Positions 42,920 to 55,501 of a DNA stretch of 64,000 bases are shown here, piece after piece. Below the pieces are notes generated by a model. That model made no database searches and was not told the DNA's origin. It worked only from the letters and a program-made list of their open reading frames with translations. Positions within the stretch are counted from its first letter, which is position 1. Each line of letters begins with the position of its first letter. Source of the stretch: Hygrophila difformis (Eukaryota > Streptophyta > Magnoliopsida > Lamiales > Acanthaceae); the NCBI GenBank assembly GCA_030278955.1, contig JAOANR010000003.1, forward strand, positions 62,138,195 through 62,202,194, in the 5' to 3' direction. The position numbers were made by a program, and so were the translations under genes.

Positions 42920-45197
42920 ATGGACTTGTCTTGCTATTTGGATGAATACGAGAAGCTTCTTGCTCGAATGTCGACTCCAAGGTTAGCCTCCTTCGTTTTT
43001 CTTTTTTCGATTCCGTGTATGATTTTTCGAAACTGCAATTTTATCTCAAGAATTTCTTCGATTTGTGTCGAGCATTTTTTTGCAATGGATTCTAAAGGGT
43101 GAAATTTTTGAATAGATTTCAGAAATTTCTTGTTTCCTTTGTCCGTACGAAATCTGTTCTTGTTTTTCCCGTCGGAGATTTTGTAGTTTTCAAATTTAAA
43201 AAACGGAGGGCCGACTGCAGTCTTTTTGGGTGGTTAGTTATTACAGTAGAATCGGGTGTCTTGTGTTCGTCCGGTTGGCCTATTGTCGTCCATGGTTGAA
43301 GAAGCGGAGTAGTCCCTTGACTATTCTCCGACTTGATTGAATTTGGAATGAAATCTCTGGTTTCTTTGCTTCAAAGTTACCCTCTCAGTCTATTTCAAAA
43401 TGGGGACTTTTCCCTCCTCATCCCACAGCATTCCTGTCTTCCAAACACTCCAAATTCCGAAAACGCCCCTCATTCTTACAGTTTCTTTGTCCCCAATTTT
43501 GCAGGGTCGTGATCGATAATGCCGGTTGCTCCAACGCCACTCGAGTCATGGTAATTATTGAATACTTCTATTTCACTCTGGTATGGAATTTCGGGATCTT
43601 TTAAATTTGTTTTATTTAATTTTTTCCCCTTTTTTTGGGCAGATCGATAGCGCAAGAAAGCACGGGCTTCTTCTTGAAGCAGTTCAAGTCTTGACGGATT
43701 TAAATCTCTCAATCAAGAAAGCATACATTTGTTCCGATGGCCGGTGGTTCATGGACGGTAAGAATCTCACACCAATTTTGTCTGAATCCAGCTATTGCTC
43801 GGTGTGCCCCATTTAATTTCCGTGTAATGAAGAATAACACGTGCATTAATTCTCACCGTTTCGTTTTCTTCAATCTTCCAGTTTTTCATGTGACTGACTT
43901 TAACGGAAACAAGTTAACCGATGAGAGCGTCCTGGGCTACATGGAGCAGGTAATAAATGCTACTCATGAATTTTCCACATTAAATTAATGATAATTTCTC
44001 AATGAATTGTTTTTCTGAGAGATTTTATTTCCCTTCATTGCAGTCGCTGGAGACTGTTCACTACGGGCGATCAAAGAGTATAGACGGCGTTACAACTTTG
44101 GAACTAACCGGCACAGATCGTGTCGGTCTTTTGTCCGAAGTTTTCGCCGTGCTCTCTGATTTACACTGCAATGTTGTGGATGCTAAGGTTTGGACACACA
44201 ACGGTCGGATCGCGTCCCTAATACATCTCAACGATGACGAATCGGGGTCCTCAATCGAGGATTCAGCGAAGCTGGAAACAATCGAGGGAATGCTAAGGAA
44301 TGTCCTAAAAGGCGACAATGATATCCGGAGTGCTACGACAACGGTGTCTTTGGGTGTCACCCACACGGACAGGAGGCTTCACCAGATGATGTTTACAGAT
44401 AGGGATTACGAGAGAAAGCCAATTATTGATAACGATGGCAATGATACTCCCGTCGTATTGGTTCAGAATTACTTGGAGAAGGATTATTCTGTGGTGAATA
44501 TCCATTGTAAGGATCGGAACAAGCTACTGTTCGACGTTGTCTGCACGCTGACAGATATGGAATACGTTGTTTTCCACGCCACGGTTGATACTTCTGAAGA
44601 CAGAGCGACCTTGGTATATACTACCTCTGTTTTTTTTTTCCTATGTGCGAATTTGGAGCTTAGTGTTTGATTTTATTTTAATTTTTGATAATTGAAATTT
44701 CTGACTTATGTTTCGAATTTACACAGGAATTCTTCCTGAGACACATGGATGGAACTCCAATAAGTTCGGAAGCAGAAAAGGAGCGCGTGATTCTATGTTT
44801 GCAATCCGCCATTGAAAGGAGAGCTTCTCATGGCGTGAAGCTCGAGCTATGCACTCCCGATAGAAAGGGGCTTCTCGCAAATGTAATGAGAACCTTCCGC
44901 GAGAATGGTCTGAACGTCACAATTGCAGAGATATCGACAGCTATGGGCACTGCCCTAAACACATTTCATGTAACCGATTCCACCGGAAAGCTACCCGATC
45001 CAAAAATCATCGAATCGGTCAGGCAAAAGATTGGGTTGAGTAACTTGAAAGTGAAGGAATTGTCCTATTCATGTCACCAAAAGCTCAAAAAGGATGACCA
45101 TAATACAATGGGTGCTGCTGGGACAGGGCTGTCATCCCTAGGCAGCATGTTCTGGAGGAACCTTTGCAACCTCGGACTGATCAGGTCCTATTCTTGA
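42920..45197 (+). CDS. ACR8: ACT-domain repeat protein, ACR8-like, six exons, 443 aa
   Basis: Exons 42920-42981, 43505-43550, 43643-43757, 43882-43949, 44044-44613, 44727-45197. All junctions are GT-AG and the phases agree (1332 nt). The N-terminus [20 protein letters not shown] is typical of plant ACR proteins. Four ACT domains are visible: about residues 24-95 ([15 protein letters not shown]...DVFHVTD), 114-190 ([19 protein letters not shown]), 245-320 ([19 protein letters not shown]) and 330-400 ([19 protein letters not shown]...FHVTDSTG). ACT domains sense amino acids or similar ligands; ACR proteins lack a fused enzyme domain and are thought to be regulators. The wording best fits the ACR8 branch, although ACR4 and ACR6 are close. 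Complete and intact. Confidence 0.93.
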
Positions 45198-47894
45198 AGT
45201 TGTAACCATCTGTCTGTCTGGTTTCATTAGCTGGGAAGTTTGTACATTGCTAATGGTATTTTACAGACAGGGGTTTGGCTAAGGTAGTTGAAATGTAGTT
45301 AGGGGTTGGTTGTCTGGATAGGGGTAGAAAACATAAAAGGAGGGGGGCCACCATTGTACATATGTGTGCATATGAGGTATTATTATTATTATTATTATTT
45401 CATATATATGATGGTACTAAATTGAGTTGATTAGTAGTAGTAAAATATTGATGGGTGGTAGGAAGTAGTAAATGGTGATAGTGGTTGGATATTGGTTGGG
45501 AGAGTGATGGATATTAGGTGTTAATGTCTCTATCATATTCTAAGTTGGAAAAGGAAATTATGGGTTACGATGATGTGGTTTTCGTGGGCATGTTCTCATA
45601 TTGAAATACACTATTTGTCTCCAATTCTTTGACTTGATTTTCGTCTTGGCTTTCACACATGTTTTTGTTGATTTCGTGGTTAGGTCAAGTGGATTTTGGA
45701 GATTGACATTTTGCTGATTTTGTTGAATTTGCAATATGGACGTGTTGAATGTTTGAGATTCTCTGGTTTTGTGATCATTGACTTGCTTGAAAGGGGTATT
45801 TGTGTTTTATAGTTATATTACTCCGCCGGTACGTATTAGTGGGTGTTATTTTTTACTATTTTTTATTTTTTTAAATGGTAATTAAGTTGCAACTGGTTCT
45901 GAAAATTTGCCCACCAGGAAACAGCTACTTCGTTAACTTTTATTACATGTTACAGCTTGGTCTTTGTGGTGTATTGTCCTGAACGAATCTTTCCCTGAAA
46001 TTATAAAATAATATGAGGAATTTGTAAAAAAGCATAATAAAAAGTGGATATTCTCTAGGGTAGTTTCGATCCCCCCATGGTTAAAAACTCAACATCCATT
46101 TGAACACTCACTAGTGACAGTGGGTTATTGTAGGGGTTATTGAGTGTTTGGATTCACATTTTCATGGATTTTGTTGGTAAGTATTTGTAGTTTAAGCTTT
46201 AATTTTTTTTTAAAAAAAAATTCACGTTACTTTTCGCAACGCAAAATCAAAAGCAAATACAGTGATATTGAAATGCTTTCAAAGCAAAGAAATGTGTACA
46301 ATACAGAATACTCTTCAAAAAGGAAGAAGCGTGCTTACCATCTGCCTCAAAAGTATTTCTTTTCCCTTTTTTACTTTGAACACATCTAAATGAAGTATAA
46401 AATATTGATGCCTTACTTTTAATTTCCATAATTACTCTCTCTCTTTTTTTTTAAAAAAAAAAAATCAATTTTCTTTGAAGTTCATCAAGTTTCTTATCAA
46501 ATTAAATCATGAATCAAATTAAAATACCATTTTATTCAGTAATAATTCCCTGATGTCACGTTTATACCAACATCTCAAACTTTTCAACAACAATAACAAT
46601 AGTTTAAACAATATAACAGGAAGTTCATTCGAGTTCGGACATCAACACTAACCAAATTTTGAAAAGAAAAATTGTACTACATGAATTAAACGAGAATAAA
46701 ACTCTCATCTAAGGCATTATTTAAATAACTCACTGCAAAAAATTACAATTTAAAACTTAACAAAATATGAACTAAAACACACATACAAGGCGTATATCAG
46801 GATGTGGATATTGCATCTCAGAAATTTGATGGGTCGAGTGTTCTTGTGATGAATTATTACTTTAGGTATTTTTTATCATAATATAAATGATTATTATCTT
46901 TTTTTTTCCCATCAGACGTGTTTTTATTCAAAGTTTTGGCATGATTTGTTATAAAAATTTTTTTTGGCATGATTAAATCACAATTTAATTTGATTATTTA
47001 ATTTTGGGAGCCTAACCTCGTTAGGAAATACCCCCTAACTAGTCGAGAGGCAGCCCACGACATTAAATATTGCGGCAAAAATATCACATATTGCTGTAAA
47101 AACATCTCACCAATATAAGTAGCTAGTATTTTCATTGTGCATCCTAACTTAATTGATAATTGCATGTTTGAATCCTATACATCTCTTACCTCTCTCTTTA
47201 TTAGTACTTTACAATTTGTGTGACGTAAGCTTATGCACTCTTTTCTAACTTTTTCTTTTTAAAAAATCATTGTGGTTAAAAAGAATCCACATTATATAGA
47301 CTACTATTGTGTTTAATTCAAAATAAATGTATTCTTTATTTGGGTTTCAACAATAAATTTAGTTACGGACATTTGGTATTTTAGTAAGTTGTGATATGAA
47401 TGTTTTTGACCAACTGGTGTTTGAACTCATGTGCATATCCTCCACATATGTTGTTTTTTGCGAAAGCCTTGTCTTGTTTGTTCAGACCCAACACTTGTCC
47501 TGTAACATTTGGTATCTAATAACATCAGTTACTTCACACTGTTTTCCATTTAAAAAAGAGAAAAAAAGAGAAAAAACAAATCCAACAATTGTTATAGTAA
47601 TATAATAAATTAAAGTAGTCCAGTCAAACACTCCCAATTGGATTAGGCGGCTAATCAAAACATTATTGTATAGTTATATTTGTGACGCTAGGGTTAGTTT
47701 GTAATAAGACATTATGCCAATGCCATCTGGATCATAGAACTTGCCAAAGTCAAATTCCACGTCCAATTGTGGTTTACAATTTATTGAATGTTGTTGAAAA
47801 TGTATTATAAAACTTCCAACAAGTAAATTCTTGTCTTTAAACCACGGCCAGTATCGCTACCTTCTACAACAGCTGCTGTTCGTTGTCATTAGTA
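45198..47894. other. 3' flank of the ACR gene and intergenic DNA
   Basis: The first 250 bp are probably 3' UTR; an ATT microsatellite lies at 45379-45400. Beyond it no gene is seen. T/A runs near 46206-46222 and 46446-46464 mark low-complexity spots. Confidence 0.4.
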
Positions 47895-48146
47895 CTCCCT
47901 CCGTTCTTTTTTAGTTGTCTTTCTAGCAAATATTACACAAACCAAGAAACACAATTATTACCACACAATCTTCCATTTCTACCCCTCTCACTTTCCAAGA
48001 AATATACTTGGGGTGGAGAGAGAATAAATACCATTGGGGGAATAAAGGGGTAATATTGGAAAACTTTCATAGAAATACCCAAAATGACAACTATTGTGGA
48101 ACACTTTTTCATCTCTAAAAAGACTACTATTTTGGAACGGAGGGAG
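47895..48146. mobile_element. Stowaway-type MITE (252 bp)
   Basis: TA-flanked; ends CTCCCTCCGTTC and GGAACGGAGGGAG. The inner sequence (TTTTAGTTGTCTTTCTAGC, AAAAGACTACTATTTTGG) is a different subfamily from the others here. Confidence 0.85.
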
Positions 48147-48159
48147 TATATTGGTATAA

Positions 48160-48570
48160 AATGAATAAAAAATGTGCAATTGGAATGGAACCGCGTGCGG
48201 GGTTAATTTGGGTAACGGTAATTACAAGAACGTGGTGGGGGCGCGGCGAGAAATGCGGCGGCAGAGGTGGCGCGGGCGATCCGCCGTATACAGCTCAACA
48301 CTGGTTGAGGTCCAACAAGTCCAAGGATGTAAGGATAGCGGTAAAAACAAATTACTAATACTCCTGTATATAATAAATAAATGTATTGACACGTCACGAG
48401 TCGCGGGAGTCGAGAAAGGCAGGAACGGTGTCAATTCTTTTGATAGTAAGAGGGAGAGGGAGTGGAGATCGGAGGCCTCACCGGAGACCAGTAGTTACCT
48501 CGGAGACACAAAACCGTTATTCTCGAGGGTTTTTACTACTACTTTTTTACCCTTTTTGTTTTTTTAACCT
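48160..48570 (+). other. GC-richer patch with an unassigned ORF
   Basis: Overlapping open frames (longest 48172-48567, 131 codons) lie in a patch with more G and C than its surroundings. No motif, signal or splice structure supports a gene, so I report only the composition. Confidence 0.2.
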
Positions 48571-48701
48571 ACTCCTCTTATGTTGCATGTTCTTTTATTT
48601 CCTCGTGAACTGAAATCCAACCAAGACTACATGGCATGAGGCATGAGGGTGCACTTTTCATTCTACTTTATTTTGAACTTTTTTAAATACGTATTCTCCT
48701 T

Positions 48702-49280
48702 TTCTTGTCCGATGTAATGAGGTGTTTGCCCAAACAATTTGTAGGTGTCTTGAGATCCTTTTAATAGAAGGGCACCCCTCCCATAGAAAAGTTTTAAATT
48801 AGACTTTAGGTGTTTATTACTCCCTCCGTTCCATGCAAAATGTCTGGTTTGACTTTTTGGCACTGTTTATTGTTTAACTTTGACTCAATATTATTTCAAG
48901 TATATATTTGAAAAGAATAGTCGAATTGGGTCTTGTTAGAATCGTATGATCATATAGTTTTAGAATATATAATTCACATAATTTTTCATTGTATATATTT
49001 TGAGATATTAACGATTGAAAAAGTGCATTGGATTGTGTGCAGAAATGAAACAAGACATCTTAAATGGGACAGGGGAGTACAATTTTTACTTTTATATAGT
49101 ATTTTTTTATGAACAAGCAACCTAGACTATTGGTGGTGAGAGCTCATACTATTATATTTTTAAATTTTGTTCTCTAGCTATAGAAAACATATTAAAATTT
49201 ATGTCGGTACCATAAGTATTTAGCAATTGTTGTCGGATATTTCCATTTTTGGGCAGCATTATTTAGCAATTGTTGTGAAA
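48702..49280. repeat. Direct duplication, unit 1 (with a Stowaway insertion)
   Basis: The phrases TCCGATGTAATGAGGTG, GCCCAAACAATTTGTAGGTG, ATACTATTATATTTTTAAAT, TTTTGGGCAGCAT and TTTAGCAATTGT occur in the same order here and at 49300-50445. Confidence 0.75.
48820..49077. mobile_element. Stowaway MITE (258 bp)
   Basis: TA-flanked; ends CTCCCTCCGTTCCATGC and AATGGGACAGGGGAG. The duplicate at 49300-49546 has the matching empty site (TTTATTTCAATTTTTA). Confidence 0.85.
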
Positions 49281-49546
49281 TGAAGTATTATTATTATTTT
49301 CTTTGTCCGATGTAATGAGGTGTAAGGTGTTTGCCCAAACAATTTGTAGGTGTCTTGAGCTCCTTTAATAGGACTAGGACACCCCTTCCATAGAATAAGT
49401 TTTTAATTAGATTTTAGGTGTTTATTTCAATTTTTAATTATACTATTTTTAATTTTTTCTGAATAGTTTATACATGTTAGAAAATGAATGGCGAGAGCCG
49501 ATACTATTATATTTTTAAATTTTGTTCTCGCACTATAAAAATATTA

Positions 49547-50050
49547 CTCCCTCCGTCCTATTTATTGTGTCTCATTTGGAATTTTTACACTGTTAATTGT
49601 ATAAGTTTGACCTAATTTTTTATTGCAATTATATGAGAAAATATATAGTTGAGTGAGATCTTGATAGATTTATTTTGGCATAGTTTAACAATATATATGT
49701 TATATAATTTTTACTTTTATACATTTTAAAATAGCAACTACTACCTCTGTTTTGTTTTAATTGCACCCTTTGAATAGTATTTACTATTCATTGAGTAGCT
49801 TTGATTTAACTTTTTAGTATAGTTGTAAAAAATAAAACATAATCGAGTGAGATATTGTTTGATTCGTATAATGACGTAATTTTAGAATATCAAATTTTTG
49901 TAATTTTTCATTATATACAATTTGAGTTATTAAGGGTTAAAGATGTATCTTGAACTGCGTGAAAAATAGAAATGGAGCAGTTATTTCAAAACGGAGGAAG
50001 TATTCAAAAAATGCATTGGACGACTTGTCCAAAAGTTTTGAGACGAAAGG
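49547..50050. mobile_element. Stowaway MITE interrupted by another
   Basis: Left end CTCCCTCCGTCCTATTTATT after TA. The right part (ATGCATTGGACGACTTG, GAGACGAAAGGGATA) resumes after the inner copy at 49741-50000. The right limit is approximate. Confidence 0.65.
49741..50000. mobile_element. Inner Stowaway MITE (260 bp)
   Basis: TA-flanked; ends CTACCTCTGTTTTG and CAAAACGGAGGAAG, in the middle of the outer copy. Confidence 0.75.
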
Positions 50051-50052
50051 GA

Positions 50053-50152
50053 TATTTGGGAGTTAGCAAATTCGCTGGCGGATAGCGGATTCGGAGAGAG
50101 AATTGTGAGAGAATCTGCTATCTGCTAGCGGATCTGCTCGCTCCCAAACATT
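50053..50152. repeat. Fold-back element, about 100 bp hairpin
   Basis: TTTGGGAG followed by (T/C)(T/G)AGCA(A/G)AT(T/C)CGCT(G/A)GC(G/A)GATAGC(G/A)GATTC on the left is the imperfect inverse of the right arm, ending CTCCCAAA. The arms are about 38 nt with few mismatches around a loop of about 20 nt. A MITE is likely; a transcript would fold into one long hairpin. Confidence 0.7.
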
Positions 50153-50445
50153 CTCAAAAATTAATGAGACAGACAGAACAGTAAAATTATATTCGGTACC
50201 ATGAGTATATATGTAGTATATATTAATTTGCTACCTATATGAACACGAAATATAGTGTGTAAATAACCCTAATATAAAATGAAACATCATTTCCATTCCA
50301 TGATTTCGCTGGTAGCAAAAGTAGGTAAATCAATATAATTATTGAATGATATATAAGCCCATTATGAAAACATAAAATAAAAATAGTGGTAGGGTATTTC
50401 AATTTTTGGGCAGCATCATTTAGCAATTGTCGTGAAATTTATAAC

Positions 50446-51503
50446 AGGAGAGGACGCATGCCAAGACATTTCTGTATTGTATAATTTGCATAAACGACCC
50501 ATGTAATAATCTAATGAACTTCCACCTAATATTGCTACATGTATAATGGCAATTAATTTGATGAATTTATTACTCCAATTATTAATGGTAGATGGGAATA
50601 TTATTTTGTGATACCTGAAAAGCTAATATTTGTCCTCCTTTTCAGATATAGTACTAAATTATAAACATTATTGGATTCGATTAATAGTTCAATAATCGTC
50701 TAATTAATGACAAACGAAATCGCTAAATCATCAAATTAGATAACGTAAGCCCCAAAAAGTGAATTCTTGTTGTTTAGTTTTGAACAACAATAGCGATCAA
50801 TAGAGTTTTTTTTTTTTTTTTTTTTTTTTTCATTTTTTTAATAAAAAAATACCAATATTTTAATATAGTTTACTTTAAAAATGAGGAAGATGCGACAATT
50901 GAGCCGCCGGGCTGTTAATTGTAATGTACGTGGTTTGTACTAATACTTGGAGTTTATGGTAATTGTCTTTTTCCCCTCTCAACACTTTGGAATCTTAATG
51001 AAACTAAACTTGTGGAATATATCGCCTCATCGATTGTTCCAATGCGATGCTAACTAGTTTATTGCTGTATTTGATTTCGTTTTGTCTTTTCTCTTGTAAA
51101 TATTCGACTTGTATTATTCCACTTGTTAAGTTGCTCACTTTATTTTCAAGTTGGAAATAATCAAAGTAGGTAGTGTTTTTAAAAAATAGCCCACCATTTT
51201 ATACAGATGGGTTTCCTAAAAGTTCTTAAATTTGGACCAAATAAGTGCATGGACCGAAGAAAAATAACGTTACTTTGGGCTTTGTGGCATTCATAATTTT
51301 TCTTTATAAAGATTACTATTCAGATATTTTAAGGGGATATTAAAATCAATGGATTTATATCTTGTGAGTTTAGGCCCAAAATTTTTGTATTCAAATTACG
51401 CCTCAAATATTGCCAACCCCCATTAAAATTCCCAGCATTTTTTGTTGTTACTAAATATAAAAGATTTTTTTTTTATATAAAAAATAAGACACATCAAATA
51501 GTA
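50446..51503. other. Intergenic DNA
   Basis: AT-rich, with a long T run near 50807-50830. No gene recognised. Confidence 0.4.
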
Positions 51504-51557
51504 CTACTTTGTTCCATTCAAGAAATAATCAAGATTATTTTGCTAGAATCTTTTAAT

Positions 51558-51943
51558 TGTTATATAAATTATGATAAGTATATATATACTCCCTCCGTTT
51601 TTTTTAACTTCACCCATCCTGCACTGCACGCAATCCAATGCACATTTTCAATCATCAATATCTCATATTATATATAAGTAAAAATTATAAAAATTCGATA
51701 TTCCAAAACTACGTGATTAGACGAATCTAACAAGATCTCACTTGACTATGTTTTATCTTATATAACTATATGAAAAAATTGAATTAAAGTTACTCAATGA
51801 ATAGTATCTACTATGCTAATGGTAAACTTAAAAAAAACGGAGGGAGTATATATATATGTGGGGTAGTACGTACTATTAAGTATTATTAATGTAGAAATAG
51901 TTATAATGGACTAAGCTTTTGGAGAATGAAAGGCACTGGACAC

Positions 51944-52003
<60 letters not shown>

Positions 52004-52203
52004 TTATTTCTATTGGTATTGAATGAATTGATTACATGATCAGACCTCTTATTTATAGAGAGCATGAAAAAAAAAAGATATGGTAGGTACATAATCTAGT
52101 TATAGTCAAACTAGCTGCAATTGAAGAGCTGCAATTAGGCAGTAAAAGTTGAAAAAACTTGTGAAGATAAGGCATTCATTTAATGTAGTCACAGCTCACA
52201 ATA
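51558..52203 (-). repeat. 3' LTR of the copia element (with MITE)
   Basis: About 386 bp of LTR plus a 258-bp Stowaway. Contains a (GA)n microsatellite of about 26 units (51948-51999). Confidence 0.88.
51589..51846. mobile_element. Stowaway MITE (258 bp) inside the copia LTR
   Basis: TA-flanked; ends CTCCCTCCGTTTTTTTTAAC and AAAAAAAACGGAGGGAG. Absent from the other LTR, so it inserted after the copia element. Confidence 0.88.
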
Positions 52204-52389
52204 CTCCCTCTTGGATGCCTTATGTACACAGAATATGCCTCGTTAAAACCTTACTAGGAAAAAACCCTGTGGGAAAAAATCCCAGTGAAGGAAAAAGAGT
52301 ACATTATTCGCGTATTCATTGCTCCCTCTGATTCGAATATCATTTTAAATCTCGAAGCCGCCGCATTTCAATTTTCTTCACGAGCTTCT

Positions 52390-53400
52390 CGAACGTTGCA
52401 GTCGGCAATGCCTTGGTAAATAGATCCGCTAAATTATTTTCCGATCGAATTTGTTGCACATCGATTTCACCATTCTTTTGAAGATCATGAGTGTAGAAGA
52501 ATTTTGGTGAAATATGCTTCGTTCTATCTCATTTGATATAACCTTCTTTCAATTGGGGCTATACAAGCCGAATTATCTTCAAATAAAATTGTTGGGGGTA
52601 TTTGTGGTTCAGTGATTAAACAACAACACTTCAATATATCTTGAGTAATTGACCTCAACCAAATACATTCTCGACTTGCTTCATGGATTGCTAATATTTC
52701 GGCATGATTAGAAGAAGTAGTAGTTAGAGTCTGCTTCATTGACCACCAAGAGATGGCAGTTCCACCACACGTGAAGATATAACCTGTTTGAGATTTGGCT
52801 TTGTGTGGGTCTGACAAATAACCTGCATCGGCATAGCCGATTAACTCATGTCGAGAGTCTTTTGGGTAAAATAACCCAAGATCAAATGTTCCTTGGAGAT
52901 AGCGAAAAATGTGCTTTATGCCCTTCCAATGTCGTTGAGTAGGGCAAGAACTGAATCTTGCGAGTAAATTGACTGCAAATGCGATATCAGGTCGCGTGCT
53001 ATTTGCAAGATACATTAAAGCGCCAATCGCGCTTAAATATGGTATTTCTGGGCCAAGTTGCTCTTTATTATCTTCTTTTGACCTAAATGGATCCTTTGCA
53101 GGATCAAGTGCCCGAACGACCATTGGATTATTTAGCGGATGAGCATAATCCATTCGAAATTGCTTTAATACCTTTTGGGTATAAGCTGATTGATGAAAAA
53201 TATGCCTTTTTCCAAATGCTCAATTTGTAGGCCAAGACAAAATTTTGTTTTTTTCGAAATCCTTGATTTCGAACTCCATTTTCAAATATTCGACCGCCTT
53301 TTTCAACTCTTCAGGAGTTCCAATTAAATTTAAATCGTCAACATAGACTGCGACAATCACAAATTGTGACCCATTTTTCTTTATAAATACACAAGGACTT
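52390..53400 (-). pseudogene. Copia RT (C-terminal half) and RNase H, broken
   Basis: The longest open piece is 52524-53153. Minus-strand reading gives VAVYVDDLNLIG (about 53350-53315, RT catalytic YVDD), then YLSAIGALMYLANSTRPDIAFAVNLLARF and HWKGIKHIFRYLQGT. The RNase H region follows with GYADAGYLSDPHKAKSQTGY, SSNHAEILAIHEASRE and EDNSACI. The last exon-like part (ADLFTKALP region) continues to about 52395 in another frame. Acidic residues D, E and D of RNase H are recognisable. Stops and shifts prevent translation. Confidence 0.85.
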
Positions 53401-54665
53401 GACAGGTCCCCCTTTGAGAACAGAAAATGCTAAAGACGGGCAAAAACCAATACCAAATAGAGTATATTGTTTCCCAGTTGTCAAGATAATAAATCAGTGC
53501 GGAAACGATGTTTGAGCGTTATCCCAACAACCAGTCAACAACCAACAGAACAGATTGCGAAAATAAAACTAAGAACACCAGGAATTTGGTTACCCAGTTT
53601 GATCCACCGATCTACATCTGAGGGCTCCAAGCCAGGGATTCACTAAATCTCCACCAAACCGATTGAACAAGAGTCAACCACATCTTACATACCCTTACAT
53701 TCTAATGAACTCTTCTATCTACCCAAATAGACTAGAATAACACATGGGAGCATCAACTATCTACCCAAATGCAAGCAATTCACTGGCAGGTATTAAGATG
53801 GTGTTTGAGGAATCTAGCTAATCAAACAAGTTAAGCTCAATGGTGCTAAAACACCTACAATACACACGGATTGTGTTTACAAAACAATAAACTCAGAAAT
53901 GCCTAAACACAATCCCAATTACCCCATGAAAATGTAGAAGACTCAACAGCTAAAGATATACCAGTAGCAGGACGGTTGTTGGTGCCTTCTGCAAACAACG
54001 AAAACCAGGGGGTTTCTTCAGCAGCTCTCAATCCGCCATAAACCCAGCTTTGAATCTGTTAATACTATGTAAATTGAGCTGTGATTGCGGCATCCTAACT
54101 CTCAAACTAAGCATAAGTTGTGTTTACTAGAGATATGCCAAGAAATGCATAAACACAAACTCAAATCCCCATAAGAATGCAGCTGTCAGAACAACAAAGA
54201 AATACCCAGTTGTAGAATGGTTGTTTCTGGCTTCTGTCAACAACGAACTGGGGGATTATGGCTCCAGCTTCCCTTAGATCACCATGGCAGAGAAGGACCT
54301 TGAAGAATGCTCTGTTTTCTATCCTTTGCTGCTGGAATAAGTCTTAAGAAGAATGGAGGACGAAAACATGTATTTATAGATGTGCAAGGCCCATTAGAAA
54401 ACCCTAAAAGCCTGCTAAGGGAAGTGGCCACGTCACTGTCCTTTGTACTTTCCAGTTGTGCTATACCCGTTGTTGATAGGTTGTTTTAACATCAGATGGA
54501 CAACGAGTATCTGCACAAAAAATTCAAATCTGCTGTACAAACTATGCCACGTCAGCGTCCCTTGTTGTCCTTTCTCCACTATCAGATTGCGTTGTTCATG
54601 AGTCGTCGTCACAACTATAGAACAACGTTGATCATCTTCACAACATAGGACTCAAGGACTTAACA
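53400..54665 (-). mobile_element. Solo LTR (1266 bp) inserted in the copia RT gene
   Basis: The ends are TGTTAAGTCC and GACCTGTCA (minus strand), that is TG...CA, with an exact 5-bp target duplication GGACT (53395-53399 and 54666-54670). Removing it rejoins RT coding (SP followed by CVFIKK). A minus-strand TATA box, CTATAAATAC, lies near 54370. No primer site or coding follows, so it is a solo LTR, or a very small LTR element. Two diverged internal repeats start near 53880 and 54118 (TGTGTTTAC, AATGC..AAACACAA, ACGGTTGTT-like). The parent family is unknown. Confidence 0.75.
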
Positions 54666-55501
54666 GGACTAATAGGGTCATTTGTATAACCTTCCTTTAT
54701 CAAACTTTCACTGAGACGGTTATACCACATTCGGCCAGATTGCTTGAGCCCATACAACGATTTTTATAATTTGATGGAATAAGTTTCTCTGGGTTTTGAG
54801 TTGCAAGACTCGGGTAATTTAAACCCTTCAGGTATTTTCATATAAATATCATTTTTCAATGAGCCATATAAATGTGCAATAACAACATCCATCAGTCTCA
54901 TTTCAAGATTTTCTCGTACTGCTAGGCTCATTAGATACCTGAATGTTATTCCATCCATAACTGGGGAATATGTTTCCTCAAAATCAATTCCCGGTCTTTG
55001 GGAAAAACCTTGGGCTACAAGCCTTGCCTTGTATCTGACAATTTCATTGTTTTCATTTCTTTTTCTCACAAACACCCATCTGTAGCCAACAGGCTTAACA
55101 TTTGTTGGTGTTTGGACAATAGGGCCGAATACTTTTCGTTTATTCAGTGAATCTAGTTCAGACTGAATCGCATCTTTCCATTTTGGCCAATCATTTCTTT
55201 TCCGACATTCTTCAACTGATCTTGGTTTATGATCCTCATTATTTTCTATTACATCGAGTGCAACGTTGTATTCAAAAGCATTATCAACGTTTGTTTCTTT
55301 TCTGTTCCAACTTTTCGCAGTATTGATATAATTGAAAGAAGTTTCAATAACTTCATTTTCATCTGGGTGAATATTTTCAAGTTCAACCTTTTCGGAGGTT
55401 GAATCAATTCCTCCTTCGGTCATCTGTGATTGATTTATCACCCATATGGATAATTTTCTTCTTTCATAGATTTTTATCCTTGGAACCCAAAGGCCTACCA
55501 C
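54666..55501 (-). pseudogene. Copia RT N-terminal half
   Basis: Minus-strand frame 54764-55501 reads DWPKWKDAIQSELDSL, VGYRWVFVRKRNE, VRYKARLVAQGFSQRPGIDFEETYSPV and LMDVVIAHLYGSLKNDIYMKIPEGF, the classic copia RT start. The usual DVKTAFLNG is degraded to DVVIAHLYG. A stop lies before KSLYGLKQSG, and the RT is then interrupted by the solo LTR. Confidence 0.88.

Larger units (their letters stand above)
49300..50445. repeat. Direct duplication, unit 2 (with nested insertions)
   Basis: Second copy of the unit at 48702-49280. It lacks the 258-bp MITE but has gained a Stowaway pair (from 49547) and a fold-back element (about 50053-50152). Confidence 0.7.

Noticed and set aside
48172..48567. 131-codon ORF in a GC-richer patch
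   Set aside because: No homology recalled, no splice or promoter context, overlapped by several other frames.
53401..54652. A 1252-bp insertion with a 9-bp duplication CAAGGACTT, which would suggest a Mutator element
   Set aside because: The ends show no terminal inverted repeat. Shifting the borders gives TG...CA ends, an exact 5-bp GGACT duplication and restored RT coding, so a solo LTR explains it better.
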